Assembly: GCA_964539825.1 (NCBI GenBank)
Contig: CAZIKF010000034.1
Span: 1-56,055 of the forward strand
Length of the DNA stretch: 56,055 nt
Source: CAZIKF01 sp964539825
GTDB taxonomy: Bacteria > Muiribacteriota > UBA6191
Direction: 5' to 3'
Made by a program: the position numbers and the translations under genes. The notes under the pieces were generated by a model, which saw only the letters and a program-made list of their open reading frames with translations, was not told the origin of the DNA and searched no databases. This document shows positions 31,969 to 41,523 of this stretch, one piece after another; positions within the stretch are counted from its first letter, which is position 1; the number at the start of each line of letters is the position of its first letter.

Positions 31969-34518
31969 TCAAATACCATGGCATTTCTTGTATTTTTTTC
32001 CGCTTCCACACGGGCACGGGTCATTCCGACCCACCTTTTCAACATGGATTGGTTTTTGGCGGGGCTGCTGTTTTTCCTTGAGTTCTGCTTCCTCTTCCAG
32101 GGTGGAGGAATATTGCAGCTCTTCTGATTTCTCAAGCTCCATTTCCTGCTGTGGATCGAATTCGAGTTTGTACATCAAGGAAATCGTTTCTTCCTTGATC
32201 TTGCGAATCATGATATTGAAGAGTTCGGTAGCCTCAAGTTTGTATTCTACGAGAGGATCTCTCTGACCATAACCGCGCAATCCGATCCCTTCTTTAAGAT
32301 GGTCCATAGTGGTCAGGTGTTCTCTCCAGCAAGAGTCAACGTTTTGTAGAAGAACCATTTTTTCAACGTGGCGCATAAAGAGGGGGGTGAACTTCTCTTC
32401 CTTCTGCTCATAGAGAGCTTCCAGGTCCTTGTAGACGAGCTCTATGAGAGGGCCTGGCTCCTTGCCGTGGAAATCAGCGGACATTTCGTAATGGAAGAGG
32501 TCCTTGAGCTGAAGCGCGATTTCATCGTAGTCCCAATTTTCCTTGGGAACCTCGTCATGCACCGATGCATTGACTACTTCTTTTGTCACATCTTTCAGTA
32601 AGCCGAGGACATCTTCTTTGAGATCATCCTCACAAAGAGCTTTACGTCTTTGATCATAGATAATCTTACGATGCTCATTGAGCACATTGTCATACTTGAG
32701 AATATGTTTTCTGGCCTCAAAATGCATCGACTCTACCCGCTTTTGAGCATTTTCGAGGGCTTTGGTAACCATTTTTGAATCGATGACCTCTCCGTATTCC
32801 CAGTTCATGAAATTCATCATGCGGGTCATTCGATCTCCCCCGAAAATCCGCATGAGATCATCCTCCAGGGAAAGATAGAATTGAGATGCTCCCATATCAC
32901 CCTGGCGGCCGCATCGACCGCGAAGCTGGTTATCAATCCGCCTTGATTCATGGCGCTCGGAACCCAGGATGTACAAACCACCGAGTTCTGCCACTCCTTC
33001 GCCAAGCTTGATATCTGTACCTCGCCCGGCCATATTTGTAGCGATGGTTACCGCGCCTCTTTGACCCGCCTGCGTAATGATCTCCGCTTCCTGTTCGTGA
33101 TATTTTGCGTTGAGTACATTCACGGGGACATTTCCGCTGCGAAGTTCTTCCGCCAGCAATTCCGAGTTTTCGATGGAAATAGTTCCAATCAGGATGGGTT
33201 GTCCCTGCTCATGCAGCTCACGAGCCTTATCTGTAATAGCTTCATATTTTTCTTTGCGAGTTTTATAAATCAGGTCCGGAAGGTCTTGTCTTACCATAGG
33301 TCTATTTGTAGGTATTGCAAGAACATCGAGATCGTAAATCTCTCCAAACTCCTGTACTTCGGTTAACGCGGTACCTGTCATACCTGCCAGCCGACCGTAG
33401 AGACGGAAGAAATTCTGAAAAGTAATGGAGGCCAGTGTCATGCTTTCAGTAGCTACAGGGACTCCTTCTTTGGCTTCGATAGCTCCATGGAGGCCATCAG
33501 AATATCGTCGGCCGGGCATCAAGCGGCCGGTGAACTCATCGATAATGATGACTTGAGAATCTTTGACGACATATTGTTGATCTCTATGGAAGAGTTCTTT
33601 AGATTTGAGGGCTGCCTCCAGGTGGTGAAGGTGCTTTAGCTGTTCGGGGGCATAGAGATTTTCAACACCCATAATCTTTTCGGCATGGGCAATTCCTTCA
33701 TCGGTCATGTAGACACTGTGAGCTTTCTCATCAACCGTATAATCCTGCTCTTTGTTCATTTTGAGTACCCATTGGGTCGCCTTTAGGTAGAGCTCTGTGG
33801 TTCTTTCAGCAGGACCAGAAATAATCAGGGGGGTTCTTGCTTCGTCAATGAGGACGGAATCCACCTCGTCAATAATGCAATAATTCAGGCGTTGTACGAT
33901 TTCGTCCCGATGGGATGCCATATTGTCCCGCAGGTAATCAAAGCCGTACTCGTTATTGGTCCCATAAGTGATATTGGCCTTGTAGGCTACTCCTTTAGGC
34001 TCAACCGGCTGGTCGTGATGAATCAAACCTACCGTAAGACCCAGGAATTTATGCACTGCCCCCATCCATTCCGAGTCTCGGCGAGCCAGGTAATCGTTGA
34101 CAGTTACTACATGAACTCCGCGATTCATTAATGCATGTAAATAAACCGGTAGGGTTGAAACCAGGGTTTTTCCCTCACCGGTTTTCATTTCCACTACCGT
34201 TCCGCGTGCCAGGGCAATTCCACCCGCTAGCTGACAAGCGTAGTGGCGCTCTCCAAGGACTCTCCAAGCTGCCTCTCTGACGGTAGCAAAAGCCTCCGGT
34301 AGAACTACCTCAAGGGCTGAATAGTACTCGTTTCCCCGTTTAAGTTCATCGGCTATGATTTCCTGGAATTTGATTGTTTGTGCCTTAAGCTCTTCATCGC
34401 TCTTGTCCTTCATTTGAGATTCAAGAGCCTCAATTTCATCTACGACGAGATAGAGTTTTTTTAGCTGCCGGTCATTATAACTTCGTGGAAGTATGGTTTT
34501 TAGGGTTTGCAGGAACAT
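31969..34518 (-). CDS. secA: Preprotein translocase ATPase SecA
   Basis: At 849 aa this is a complete SecA. It has Walker A MKTGEGKTLVS (near 100), the DEVD box IIDEVDSVLIDEARTPLI, TNMAGRGTDIKLG in the second helicase domain, and the C-terminal zinc motif CPCGSGKKYKKCH that binds SecB and lipids. It drives Sec-dependent export at the inner membrane. It is followed by prfB 13 bp later. The leader before ATG 34518 has no clear Shine-Dalgarno. Confidence 0.98.
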   Translation of the reverse strand: MFLQTLKTILPRSYNDRQLKKLYLVVDEIEALESQMKDKSDEELKAQTIKFQEIIADELKRGNEYYSALEVVLPEAFATVREAAWRVLGERHYACQLAGGIALARGTVVEMKTGEGKTLVSTLPVYLHALMNRGVHVVTVNDYLARRDSEWMGAVHKFLGLTVGLIHHDQPVEPKGVAYKANITYGTNNEYGFDYLRDNMASHRDEIVQRLNYCIIDEVDSVLIDEARTPLIISGPAERTTELYLKATQWVLKMNKEQDYTVDEKAHSVYMTDEGIAHAEKIMGVENLYAPEQLKHLHHLEAALKSKELFHRDQQYVVKDSQVIIIDEFTGRLMPGRRYSDGLHGAIEAKEGVPVATESMTLASITFQNFFRLYGRLAGMTGTALTEVQEFGEIYDLDVLAIPTNRPMVRQDLPDLIYKTRKEKYEAITDKARELHEQGQPILIGTISIENSELLAEELRSGNVPVNVLNAKYHEQEAEIITQAGQRGAVTIATNMAGRGTDIKLGEGVAELGGLYILGSERHESRRIDNQLRGRCGRQGDMGASQFYLSLEDDLMRIFGGDRMTRMMNFMNWEYGEVIDSKMVTKALENAQKRVESMHFEARKHILKYDNVLNEHRKIIYDQRRKALCEDDLKEDVLGLLKDVTKEVVNASVHDEVPKENWDYDEIALQLKDLFHYEMSADFHGKEPGPLIELVYKDLEALYEQKEEKFTPLFMRHVEKMVLLQNVDSCWREHLTTMDHLKEGIGLRGYGQRDPLVEYKLEATELFNIMIRKIKEETISLMYKLEFDPQQEMELEKSEELQYSSTLEEEAELKEKQQPRQKPIHVEKVGRNDPCPCGSGKKYKKCHGI

Positions 34519-34603
34519 ATTGAAATGACTAAGGTCGGAATTGAACGAATTAACAAGAAGAAGATCCTCCCCCCATTAATCCTTGAGGCCGAACTCGAAT
34601 ATA

Positions 34604-35185
34604 CTATCGTAAATGAGGCTCGATCAGACCAATATTCCCGTCATTTCGACGGTAGACTACGTTGACCTCGCCAGATTGAGCATTACTGAAGACGATAAAC
34701 TCCTGCTGCAGGTACTGAAGCTGCTCGGCAGCCTCATCAATAAACATAGGCTTGCTGTAAAAGTTGTTGCTTCGTATGACCTTGGGTTCGCTCTCAATTT
34801 CTACGGAAACAGGGTGGAACTCTTCTTCGAGTTGTACGACTTGATGCCTAAAATGAAAGTCGTTATGTTTATGTTTCCGATTTGGTTTCGCCTTTAGTTT
34901 CTCCTTGTATTTTGTGATTTGTTTCTGGAGCTTATCAAGAATCAGATCTATAGCGGCATACATATCCGCATGAGAATGGGTTGCCCGAAAATTGATTCCG
35001 TTAGCCCATATAGTCACTTCAGCTGTGTGAAGAATACCCTGACTCTTGGTTCGATCCACGGATAATATGACATCGATTTCTTGAAGGTGATCCACAAAGG
35101 TGTGGATTGAATCCATCTTCTTCTCTACGAAATCTTTTAATGATGGAGTAAGTTCGATATTTCTGCCAGTTATGATGACTTTCAC
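34604..35185 (-). CDS. hpf: Ribosome hibernation promoting factor, long form
   Basis: The 193-aa protein has an N-terminal S30AE domain (1-100: VIITGRNIELTPSLKDFVEKKM, then AEVTIWANGINFRA) and a C-terminal dimerisation domain (about 135-190: KPMFIDEAAEQLQYLQQEFIVFSNAQSGEVNVVYRRNDGNIGLIEP). Long-form HPF alone can pair ribosomes into inactive 100S dimers in starvation. The start is GTG with GGGGAGG five bases upstream. It lies 85 bp upstream of secA on the same strand. Confidence 0.93.
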   Translation of the reverse strand: MKVIITGRNIELTPSLKDFVEKKMDSIHTFVDHLQEIDVILSVDRTKSQGILHTAEVTIWANGINFRATHSHADMYAAIDLILDKLQKQITKYKEKLKAKPNRKHKHNDFHFRHQVVQLEEEFHPVSVEIESEPKVIRSNNFYSKPMFIDEAAEQLQYLQQEFIVFSNAQSGEVNVVYRRNDGNIGLIEPHLR

Positions 35186-35322
35186 GACGTCCTCCCCGTA
35201 CCCTTGGGATAGGGTTTATTCCCGACATAGTATCACAGAAACGCAGAACTCAAAAGGAAATTGTATGGTCTGTAGGGGGCAATTCATCAAGCTTTGAGGA
35301 AGTTGTTTTTTAGGAGAATCTC

Positions 35323-35895
35323 ATGTTTTTCGTTGAGGATGTCATGATTGCAGAAGGATTGAGAGTAGCCAGATTTGCCTGCCGGGTATCCGAATGCAAG
35401 GGAGCCTGCTGCGTGGAGGGTGAGCAGGGAGGCCCTTTAAGTTTGAAGGAAGCTCGCTGGATTGAAGAAAACATAGAAGAATTTCTCCCCAAGATGGATC
35501 CGCAATCCCGCACGCAGGTTCGATTGAAAGGGGCTGTGGATAAATCCGAAAAGGGAGGCGGCGGCGGTCACACACCTCTTCTTGGTGAAGGAGGGCCGTG
35601 TGTTTACCTGGTTCATGATAAGCAGGGAGTGGGGCACTGCCTGTTTGAAAAGAGCTATGCCGACGGTAAAAGCTCATTTCGCAAGCCAGTATCCTGCCAA
35701 CTTTATCCACTCATCTTCAAGGAAACCCGCTTCTACAAAGTCTTAACTTATGAAAGAAGGGGTGTGTGTTTAAGTTCCTGGAACCGGGGGCCGCTTCTTC
35801 TCGAATTTGAGAAGGAGGCTCTATTAAGAAAGTTTGGGGAAAGCTTCACGAAGAAACTTCTAGAGGAGGTAAATACAAAGGAAAAATCTCAGTAA
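35323..35895 (+). CDS. DUF3109/YkgJ-like cysteine-cluster protein
   Basis: The 190-aa protein has Cys clusters CRVSECKGACC (about 24-34), C..L in PCVYLVHDKQGVGHC, and SCQLYPL with GVCLSSW, the metal-binding pattern of the DUF3109 and YkgJ families. They probably bind zinc or an iron-sulfur cluster; function unknown. AGGAGA precedes ATG 35323, with a second ATG seven codons later. It is divergent from hpf. Confidence 0.8.
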   Translation: MFFVEDVMIAEGLRVARFACRVSECKGACCVEGEQGGPLSLKEARWIEENIEEFLPKMDPQSRTQVRLKGAVDKSEKGGGGGHTPLLGEGGPCVYLVHDKQGVGHCLFEKSYADGKSSFRKPVSCQLYPLIFKETRFYKVLTYERRGVCLSSWNRGPLLLEFEKEALLRKFGESFTKKLLEEVNTKEKSQ

Positions 35896-35961
35896 GTTCC
35901 TGTCTGAACTTTTTGTAACCTTTTTCTCTCCGGGCTCATCATAAGTTCTGATCGAAGAAGT

Positions 35962-37320
35962 TTGGGAGGAACTATGTTTGCTGGATTTGCCTTTTTTTTA
36001 CTCTTAATCTCACCTCTCTTTGCGATCAGTGATCATTCTCCTACGCATGCTTATGCGCAGGAATTGTCTCATGGAGATCTACGACATTTTATCCTCAGAA
36101 CAGGTTTTGGTATCAGTAGATCGGAAAGGAATGATCTACAATCGCTCTCCCGCTCACAGGCCGTAGATCATTTGGTCAATTCTGCACGCAAGACCTCCTT
36201 CACAAGTTTTCCCGAGTGGATCAGGGAAGGGGCGGAGATCGAAAGACCACCCAAAAACATGGCCAGGGAAGATCGCAAAGAATTTCAAAAAGCCCGCCGA
36301 AAACGGGGATTGGAACTCAAGGCATGGTGGTTCAGGGAGATGGTTCAGACGGATACTCCCTTCACGGAGAGGATGACTCTATTCTGGCATAATCATTTCA
36401 CTTCGAGTCTGCAAAAAGTGAAGTTCCCCCTGTTGATTGCTCTCCAGAATCAACTCCTGAGAAAGCACGCAGTAGGTAATTTTCGGGATTTGCTTTCCGC
36501 TATTTCCCGCGATCCGGCCATGACAATCTACCTCGATGGTCAGTCTAATCTGAAAGCGAATCCAAATGAGAATTTTGCCCGCGAACTTCTTGAGCTTTTT
36601 ACTCTTGGGGAAGGGAATTACTCAGAAGATGACATCAAGGAAGCCGCGCGGGCCTTCACAGGTCACAGGGTGAATCGCAAAAGTGCTGAATACGTTGTTA
36701 ATTACAGACAACATGATCATGGAATGAAGGATTTTTTAGGCCAAAGGGGTCGCTTTATGGGAGAAGATATTGTCTCCATTTTGCTGGAAAACCCTCAGAC
36801 AGCCACTTTGATTACGAGAAAGCTCTGGAAGGAGTTTATCTCTACTCCCATTCCAGCAAGTCGTCTCAGGGAACTCTCGACTGGTTTTCGACTCTCAAAT
36901 TATTCCATACCCGATCTTCTTTCCTGGATCTTGAAAGCACCTGAATTTTGGAGCCCCGGAAACCGGGGAACATCCATCAAGTCTCCGGTGGAATTGATCG
37001 TGGGAACTATTCGAAGTCTAGGGATTAGGGCCATAGATTATATTCAGCTCACCAGGCTCAGTAAAAGGTTAGGTCAGGATATCCTGGACCCACCCTCTGT
37101 TAAGGGTTGGGATGGCGGTAAGAACTGGATCAATTCCCACACTTTACTATTGCGATACCTGGCTCTGACTCGCCTGGCTAAATCCCTGGAAAAAAGTGAT
37201 TCACCCCCCCCGTCGGGAGACCTTTTATGGATGGCTGCCCCTCCTGTCCTGGAGATGAAATCAGCCCCGAAGAAGAAACTCTTGGTAAAGTTGCTGGATC
37301 CGGCCTGGCAGCTGAAATAG
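35962..37320 (+). CDS. DUF1800 exported protein
   Basis: The 452-aa protein has a signal peptide, then the DUF1800 hallmark features: HFILRTGFGIS, a WWFREMVQTDTPFTERMTLFWHNHF region, NENFARELLELFTLGEGNY and ARAFTGHRV, and LWKEFISTPIP. DUF1800 and DUF1501 genes nearly always occur as a pair, as here, and are thought to be an exported partner system, but no activity is established. GGGAGGA precedes the start. Confidence 0.9.
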   Translation: MGGTMFAGFAFFLLLISPLFAISDHSPTHAYAQELSHGDLRHFILRTGFGISRSERNDLQSLSRSQAVDHLVNSARKTSFTSFPEWIREGAEIERPPKNMAREDRKEFQKARRKRGLELKAWWFREMVQTDTPFTERMTLFWHNHFTSSLQKVKFPLLIALQNQLLRKHAVGNFRDLLSAISRDPAMTIYLDGQSNLKANPNENFARELLELFTLGEGNYSEDDIKEAARAFTGHRVNRKSAEYVVNYRQHDHGMKDFLGQRGRFMGEDIVSILLENPQTATLITRKLWKEFISTPIPASRLRELSTGFRLSNYSIPDLLSWILKAPEFWSPGNRGTSIKSPVELIVGTIRSLGIRAIDYIQLTRLSKRLGQDILDPPSVKGWDGGKNWINSHTLLLRYLALTRLAKSLEKSDSPPPSGDLLWMAAPPVLEMKSAPKKKLLVKLLDPAWQLK

Positions 37321-37339
37321 TTGATCCTGGAGGTTAGAA

Positions 37340-38512
37340 ATGGATCGAAGAAATTTCTTGAAAGGTGTATTAGGAATCATGGTCAGCCAGGGTGTCGCTG
37401 CAAATTTGCCGACCCTGCGCCGCAGTCCAAAAACCTTGATCTTGTTGGAATTGAAGGGAGGAAATGATGGACTCAATACGATTATTCCCTTCACGAATCC
37501 CGAGTATTATCGCCTGAGGCCAAACCTGGCTATTCCAGCTAAAGAGGTCATCAAGATTTCAGACACTCTGGCATTTCATCCTGCTCTGGAATCTCTGCAA
37601 AACTCCTGGAATGCCGGAGATCTTGCTATTGTGCAGGGACTGGGCTATCCCGAACCAAATCGCTCTCATTTCAGCTCGATCGATATCTGGGAGGCTGGTT
37701 CGGACTCATCCTATGTAGAAGATGTGGGCTGGATTGCCAGGATACATGCGCAAGATCCAGGAATTCTTGCAGACAATGATCTTGATACCCTGGTATTAGG
37801 GGACGCCAATCTCGGGCCTTTTCAAAAGGGCCAATTCGAGAGCCTGGTTGTGCAACAACGAGGAAATCTTTTCAAAAGGGTCAGCAAACTGCCGGGAATT
37901 AGTAAATATCGCGAAGATGTGAATCCAGCATTAGATCATATCCTCCAAATTCAAGAGGAGCTCAAGATTACTTCCATGAAGGTTCAGCACTCCTTAGACT
38001 CGGCCCCCACCATCCAGACTCAATTTCCCAAGACCCGTCTTGGTCAGTCGTTGCAGATGGCAGCCAGGGCTCTTGCGGGAGGTTTGAGGCCAGGAATTAT
38101 CAAAATCACACACACCGGTTTTGATACCCATGCATCACAACTTGGTAAGCATCGAAGACTTCTTGAGGATCTGGCTGGTTCGCTAGACGCATTTCGTTCC
38201 TCTATGGTTGAGTTGAAAGCCTGGGAGAATGTTCTGATTATGACTTATTCAGAGTTTGGAAGAAGAGTAAGTGAAAATGCCAGTAGGGGCACGGACCATG
38301 GGACCGCAGCTCCGCATTTCCTTCTTGGAGGCAGAGTAAAAGGAGGTGTCTTTGGAGACCATCCTTCCCTTCAGGACCTGGATCATGGAGATCTGAAGCA
38401 TACCCAGGACTACCGGGCTTACTACCAGGGTGTTTCTAAATTATGGTGGGGGAGCCAGGCCAGGATAACCCCAGGTCAAACCTGGTTTCCCATGGACTTT
38501 CTAAGATCCTGA
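37340..38512 (+). CDS. DUF1501 exported protein, Tat-type signal
   Basis: The 390-aa protein starts MDRRNFLKGVLGI, a twin-arginine signal, so it is exported folded. The body matches DUF1501 (LILLELKGGNDGLNTIIPF, FSSIDIWEAG, THTGFDTHASQLGKHRRLLEDLAGSL, TYSEFGRR, DHGTAAPHFLLGG), a family related to alkaline phosphatase-like/sulfatase folds. It follows the DUF1800 gene by 19 bp in the same operon; the pair are presumed to work together. It ends 8 bp from the convergent 729-aa gene. Confidence 0.9.
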   Translation: MDRRNFLKGVLGIMVSQGVAANLPTLRRSPKTLILLELKGGNDGLNTIIPFTNPEYYRLRPNLAIPAKEVIKISDTLAFHPALESLQNSWNAGDLAIVQGLGYPEPNRSHFSSIDIWEAGSDSSYVEDVGWIARIHAQDPGILADNDLDTLVLGDANLGPFQKGQFESLVVQQRGNLFKRVSKLPGISKYREDVNPALDHILQIQEELKITSMKVQHSLDSAPTIQTQFPKTRLGQSLQMAARALAGGLRPGIIKITHTGFDTHASQLGKHRRLLEDLAGSLDAFRSSMVELKAWENVLIMTYSEFGRRVSENASRGTDHGTAAPHFLLGGRVKGGVFGDHPSLQDLDHGDLKHTQDYRAYYQGVSKLWWGSQARITPGQTWFPMDFLRS

Positions 38513-38520
38513 TCTTTGTT

Positions 38521-40710
38521 CTAAGGTGTGGTCGACCGCATCTCAAAGGCATCCTCAAGAACCTCTTGTTCTTGCTGGTTTCCACCTGCGCTGGAAAGTT
38601 CGGAACTAAGAGTTTTCCGATCAATTTCTTGCTCAGTTTGGGCGGATTCTTTGGAATCTTCAAGGGTGACGGACTCCTCGTGGGTTGTCATATCTGGAAG
38701 AACTAGAAAGGTCTTGGTGACATAGGTGTGCACAGCCCGGTCCGGGTCTATGGTAAAGCGGCCCTTTCCACCTCGAATGACGAGGTCTGTTTTGTTGGTA
38801 AGACCCTTTACAATCCAGCGGGTCGGATTGTCGTCATCCCTGGTCCAGATACTCCCGTTACTCAGAACTCTGAAATTAGAGCCATCTTTGGATTTCAGAA
38901 CCTTATTTCCCTCATGAAAATCAAAGGTCGCATCGGCACTGATAAATCCCACATCCAAACCGTTGGTGAAGGAAAGGTTCCCCACATTATGAATACCGAC
39001 CGGGGTTTTGAGGTCCCAAACTCCTTGATTCCCTTTTACATCAAGAATGTCGTAGCGCATATGCGCTTCCACGTTAAAAACCCGCCCATGTTTAGCCTCC
39101 TGATTTTTCATGAACCAGTAGTCTCCATCTTTATCAAATTTGACGGAGGATAACTGATCTAGGAAGTAGATTCGCCTGGGGCTCTGTTGGCCGATTTCTT
39201 TGCGTTTGATCATGTCCCGGGCGCGTTCTTGAGCGACTTTTTCGATTTTTTTCTCATCGTATTTAAGTTTGTCTCGAACGTAAGGCATTTCCTTAAGGAC
39301 TTTTTCCAGGTCTGAAATAAGGCCGCGGTGCTTGAATTTTTGGTACCAGCCCATCTTTGTAACAGCCTGAACCCCTGAATAAACAGCATAACCAACTGCT
39401 GCCGCTACGAGTGTTAATGGAAAAGAAGTGCCTACGAGTGCCGCAAAGGCCACGCCCCCAGCCAGTCCACCTACGCGGCTTTCCCAGTTGTCTGCCGCAT
39501 TATCAGCCATGTCCAAAAACGCGAATTTTCGATCGTCAAGATACTCTTGAAACCAACCCTCTCCTTTCTGGCGGGTTGTTTTTTGGGTGTCATACTCAAT
39601 TTCTCGATCTCCAATTACAATTTCCTCTTTACGCTGTCCTACCGCCAGAACAACAGCAGACTCAACCAGTGCTTCCGCTACAACGGAAATAGCGCTGCCC
39701 TTGGCGAAGTTCCCTGCGAAATGACCGAGGGAAAAGGGCCATTTAGGTTTGAGACTGGTAAAGCTGCGGATCATTCTCCTTCTAAGACTCGCGATACTCC
39801 AGAACTTGGTCATGCTTGGACGGGCAGAAAATTTAGCATGGGAACCGGCACGCTCAATAGCGGCACTTGTGGCTCCGGTTGCCTGGTTAATGGTGGCTAC
39901 TTCGCCAAAATCAGGTTCTTTCTCCAGGGCTAATTTAAAAAACTTGGTGAAGGATTTATCCCTAAAGGTTTCTACCTGCAATTGGCTGAAATATCTCTCA
40001 TTAAAAAACCGATTAAAGGAAGGTTTGTTCTTCTTAGAGCTAAGACTTTCACCGCTTTCTTTGTGGATTTGGAGAGCGGCTAATAAATTTTCACGAATTT
40101 TTTCGCCGGGAGCGTCCTCATCATAGATTTCCATTTCTATAAGTGATGCCAGCAGCGCAATTGCTGCAAAATTTGATCTGGTAATCTTAGCGGGTTGAAT
40201 GAGCAAAATTCGTTCGATGGTTTCTCCATCCTTGAAGTGTTTCCAGTAGGATCTGCCAAGGACAGTCTTCTCGCTTTGAAGCCACTCCTTCAAGTAGAAG
40301 GAGATACTGCCTTCCAGCCCCCATTCCTTAAAAACTTCTTCCAGTCTCTCCAGTTGAGGAGACGTGATGGTATTAAAGATGTCTGCCGCATCATTGATTC
40401 TTGAATACGGGAGTTTGCCCTTGATTTTGCGATTCAAATTAACTGAATTGGTTCGAACTCCCAGGTAGGCTCTTCCCAGCAAAACCGCACTGCGGTAGGC
40501 AAGGTAGTGGAGAGTGACCTGTAGATCATCCTCAAGAATAGAGCGGATATCTTTTTGGATTTCTTCTATAGCTTCAGGATCTTTTCCGGATGAAATATCG
40601 AGCATAGCCTGTGCTCGATCGGGATCAAGAGGTTCAGAATCTGATTCCTGAACAAAGGCTGTACCCGCGCAGCCAAAAAAAAGAATCAATAGGATGAATT
40701 TAACGGGCAT
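38521..40710 (-). CDS. Large orphan exported protein, 729 aa
   Basis: I do not recognise this protein. An N-terminal signal (MPVKFILLILFFGC) ends at Cys14, giving a probable lipoprotein. Residues 30-330 look helical. A hydrophobic, glycine-rich segment (about 425-465: VGGLAGGVAFAALVGTSFPLTLVAAAVGYAVYSGV) could insert in or cross a membrane. The last 180 residues look beta-rich, with short turns (RYDILDVKGNQGVWDLK, LSFTNGLDVGFISADATFDF). The very end is Glu/Ser/Gln-rich. Length and the mid-chain hydrophobic patch hint at an envelope or pore-like protein, but this is speculation. Confidence 0.6.
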   Translation of the reverse strand: MPVKFILLILFFGCAGTAFVQESDSEPLDPDRAQAMLDISSGKDPEAIEEIQKDIRSILEDDLQVTLHYLAYRSAVLLGRAYLGVRTNSVNLNRKIKGKLPYSRINDAADIFNTITSPQLERLEEVFKEWGLEGSISFYLKEWLQSEKTVLGRSYWKHFKDGETIERILLIQPAKITRSNFAAIALLASLIEMEIYDEDAPGEKIRENLLAALQIHKESGESLSSKKNKPSFNRFFNERYFSQLQVETFRDKSFTKFFKLALEKEPDFGEVATINQATGATSAAIERAGSHAKFSARPSMTKFWSIASLRRRMIRSFTSLKPKWPFSLGHFAGNFAKGSAISVVAEALVESAVVLAVGQRKEEIVIGDREIEYDTQKTTRQKGEGWFQEYLDDRKFAFLDMADNAADNWESRVGGLAGGVAFAALVGTSFPLTLVAAAVGYAVYSGVQAVTKMGWYQKFKHRGLISDLEKVLKEMPYVRDKLKYDEKKIEKVAQERARDMIKRKEIGQQSPRRIYFLDQLSSVKFDKDGDYWFMKNQEAKHGRVFNVEAHMRYDILDVKGNQGVWDLKTPVGIHNVGNLSFTNGLDVGFISADATFDFHEGNKVLKSKDGSNFRVLSNGSIWTRDDDNPTRWIVKGLTNKTDLVIRGGKGRFTIDPDRAVHTYVTKTFLVLPDMTTHEESVTLEDSKESAQTEQEIDRKTLSSELSSAGGNQQEQEVLEDAFEMRSTTP

Positions 40711-40847
40711 AGGAAAATACTCGGAGTTGAGTCCAAGGGTTACTACGAGGTGTACCCGTAAAATGTTCCCTCTGCTTGTGCCAGGTGGGAACCTCTTTTC
40801 AGTGTGCTACGATGGAGAGTTGTAGTCTCAGGTAATGGGGGTCGTTT

Positions 40848-41411
40848 ATGAAATCGAAAGTCTGTCTTCTTTGCGTTTTTCTGATCCCATTTTCAATGGT
40901 CGAGGTCAAAGAGTCAGACTCTCTTAAGGAGAAGTTGGTCAAGGCTATTGTCACAGCGGTAGTTGATCGTAAGAAAATAAATCAGAAGAAGACGGAATTA
41001 GTTGGAAGAATTATTGAAAACCTGAAGAAAGCTGACCAGGTACTGATTCGGGACATGCTGGAGTGGAAGCAAAGCGAAAGGGAAGAGAAGGAATTAGAAA
41101 AACGATTCTTTGATATGGAGGCTGACGCCTTCGCGAAGTTGAAAAGGCGACTGGATTCAGAACTGGATTTGTATCGCCTGATGCTGAGGAATAGTGCCGG
41201 TTTCTACCACAAACACTTCACCATTGATGAACTGAAGATCCTCAGAAAGTTCTATGCAACCGAAGCGGGAAAGAAGACGCTGAAATTATCTGAGCTGGCC
41301 TATGAGCGTGGCATGTCTGCCATCGACAAACATGTGATCCCCTTAGCAACAAAAATTTCTAAGGAAGTTCAGAAAGAACTGATTGAGGATTTCATGGTTC
41401 AAGAGCCCTGA
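40848..41411 (+). CDS. DUF2059-like exported protein
   Basis: The 187-aa protein has a weak signal sequence (MKSKVCLLCVFLIPFSM) and a helical body. HFTIDELKILRKFYATEAGKKTLKL near residues 122-146 is the characteristic DUF2059 stretch, normally near the C-terminus of small periplasmic proteins of unknown role. It is divergent from the 729-aa gene and 112 bp before the nuclease gene. Confidence 0.72.
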   Translation: MKSKVCLLCVFLIPFSMVEVKESDSLKEKLVKAIVTAVVDRKKINQKKTELVGRIIENLKKADQVLIRDMLEWKQSEREEKELEKRFFDMEADAFAKLKRRLDSELDLYRLMLRNSAGFYHKHFTIDELKILRKFYATEAGKKTLKLSELAYERGMSAIDKHVIPLATKISKEVQKELIEDFMVQEP

Positions 41412-41523
41412 TCCGTTCCCAGTTCAAACATTTGCCTCATTTACAGCTTCGATCAAGTGCAGAAGGTAGGCCCCGGGGTTGCTCAAAGCCAACCATGCGG
41501 CATAGTTGTGGGATAATAGTCTT

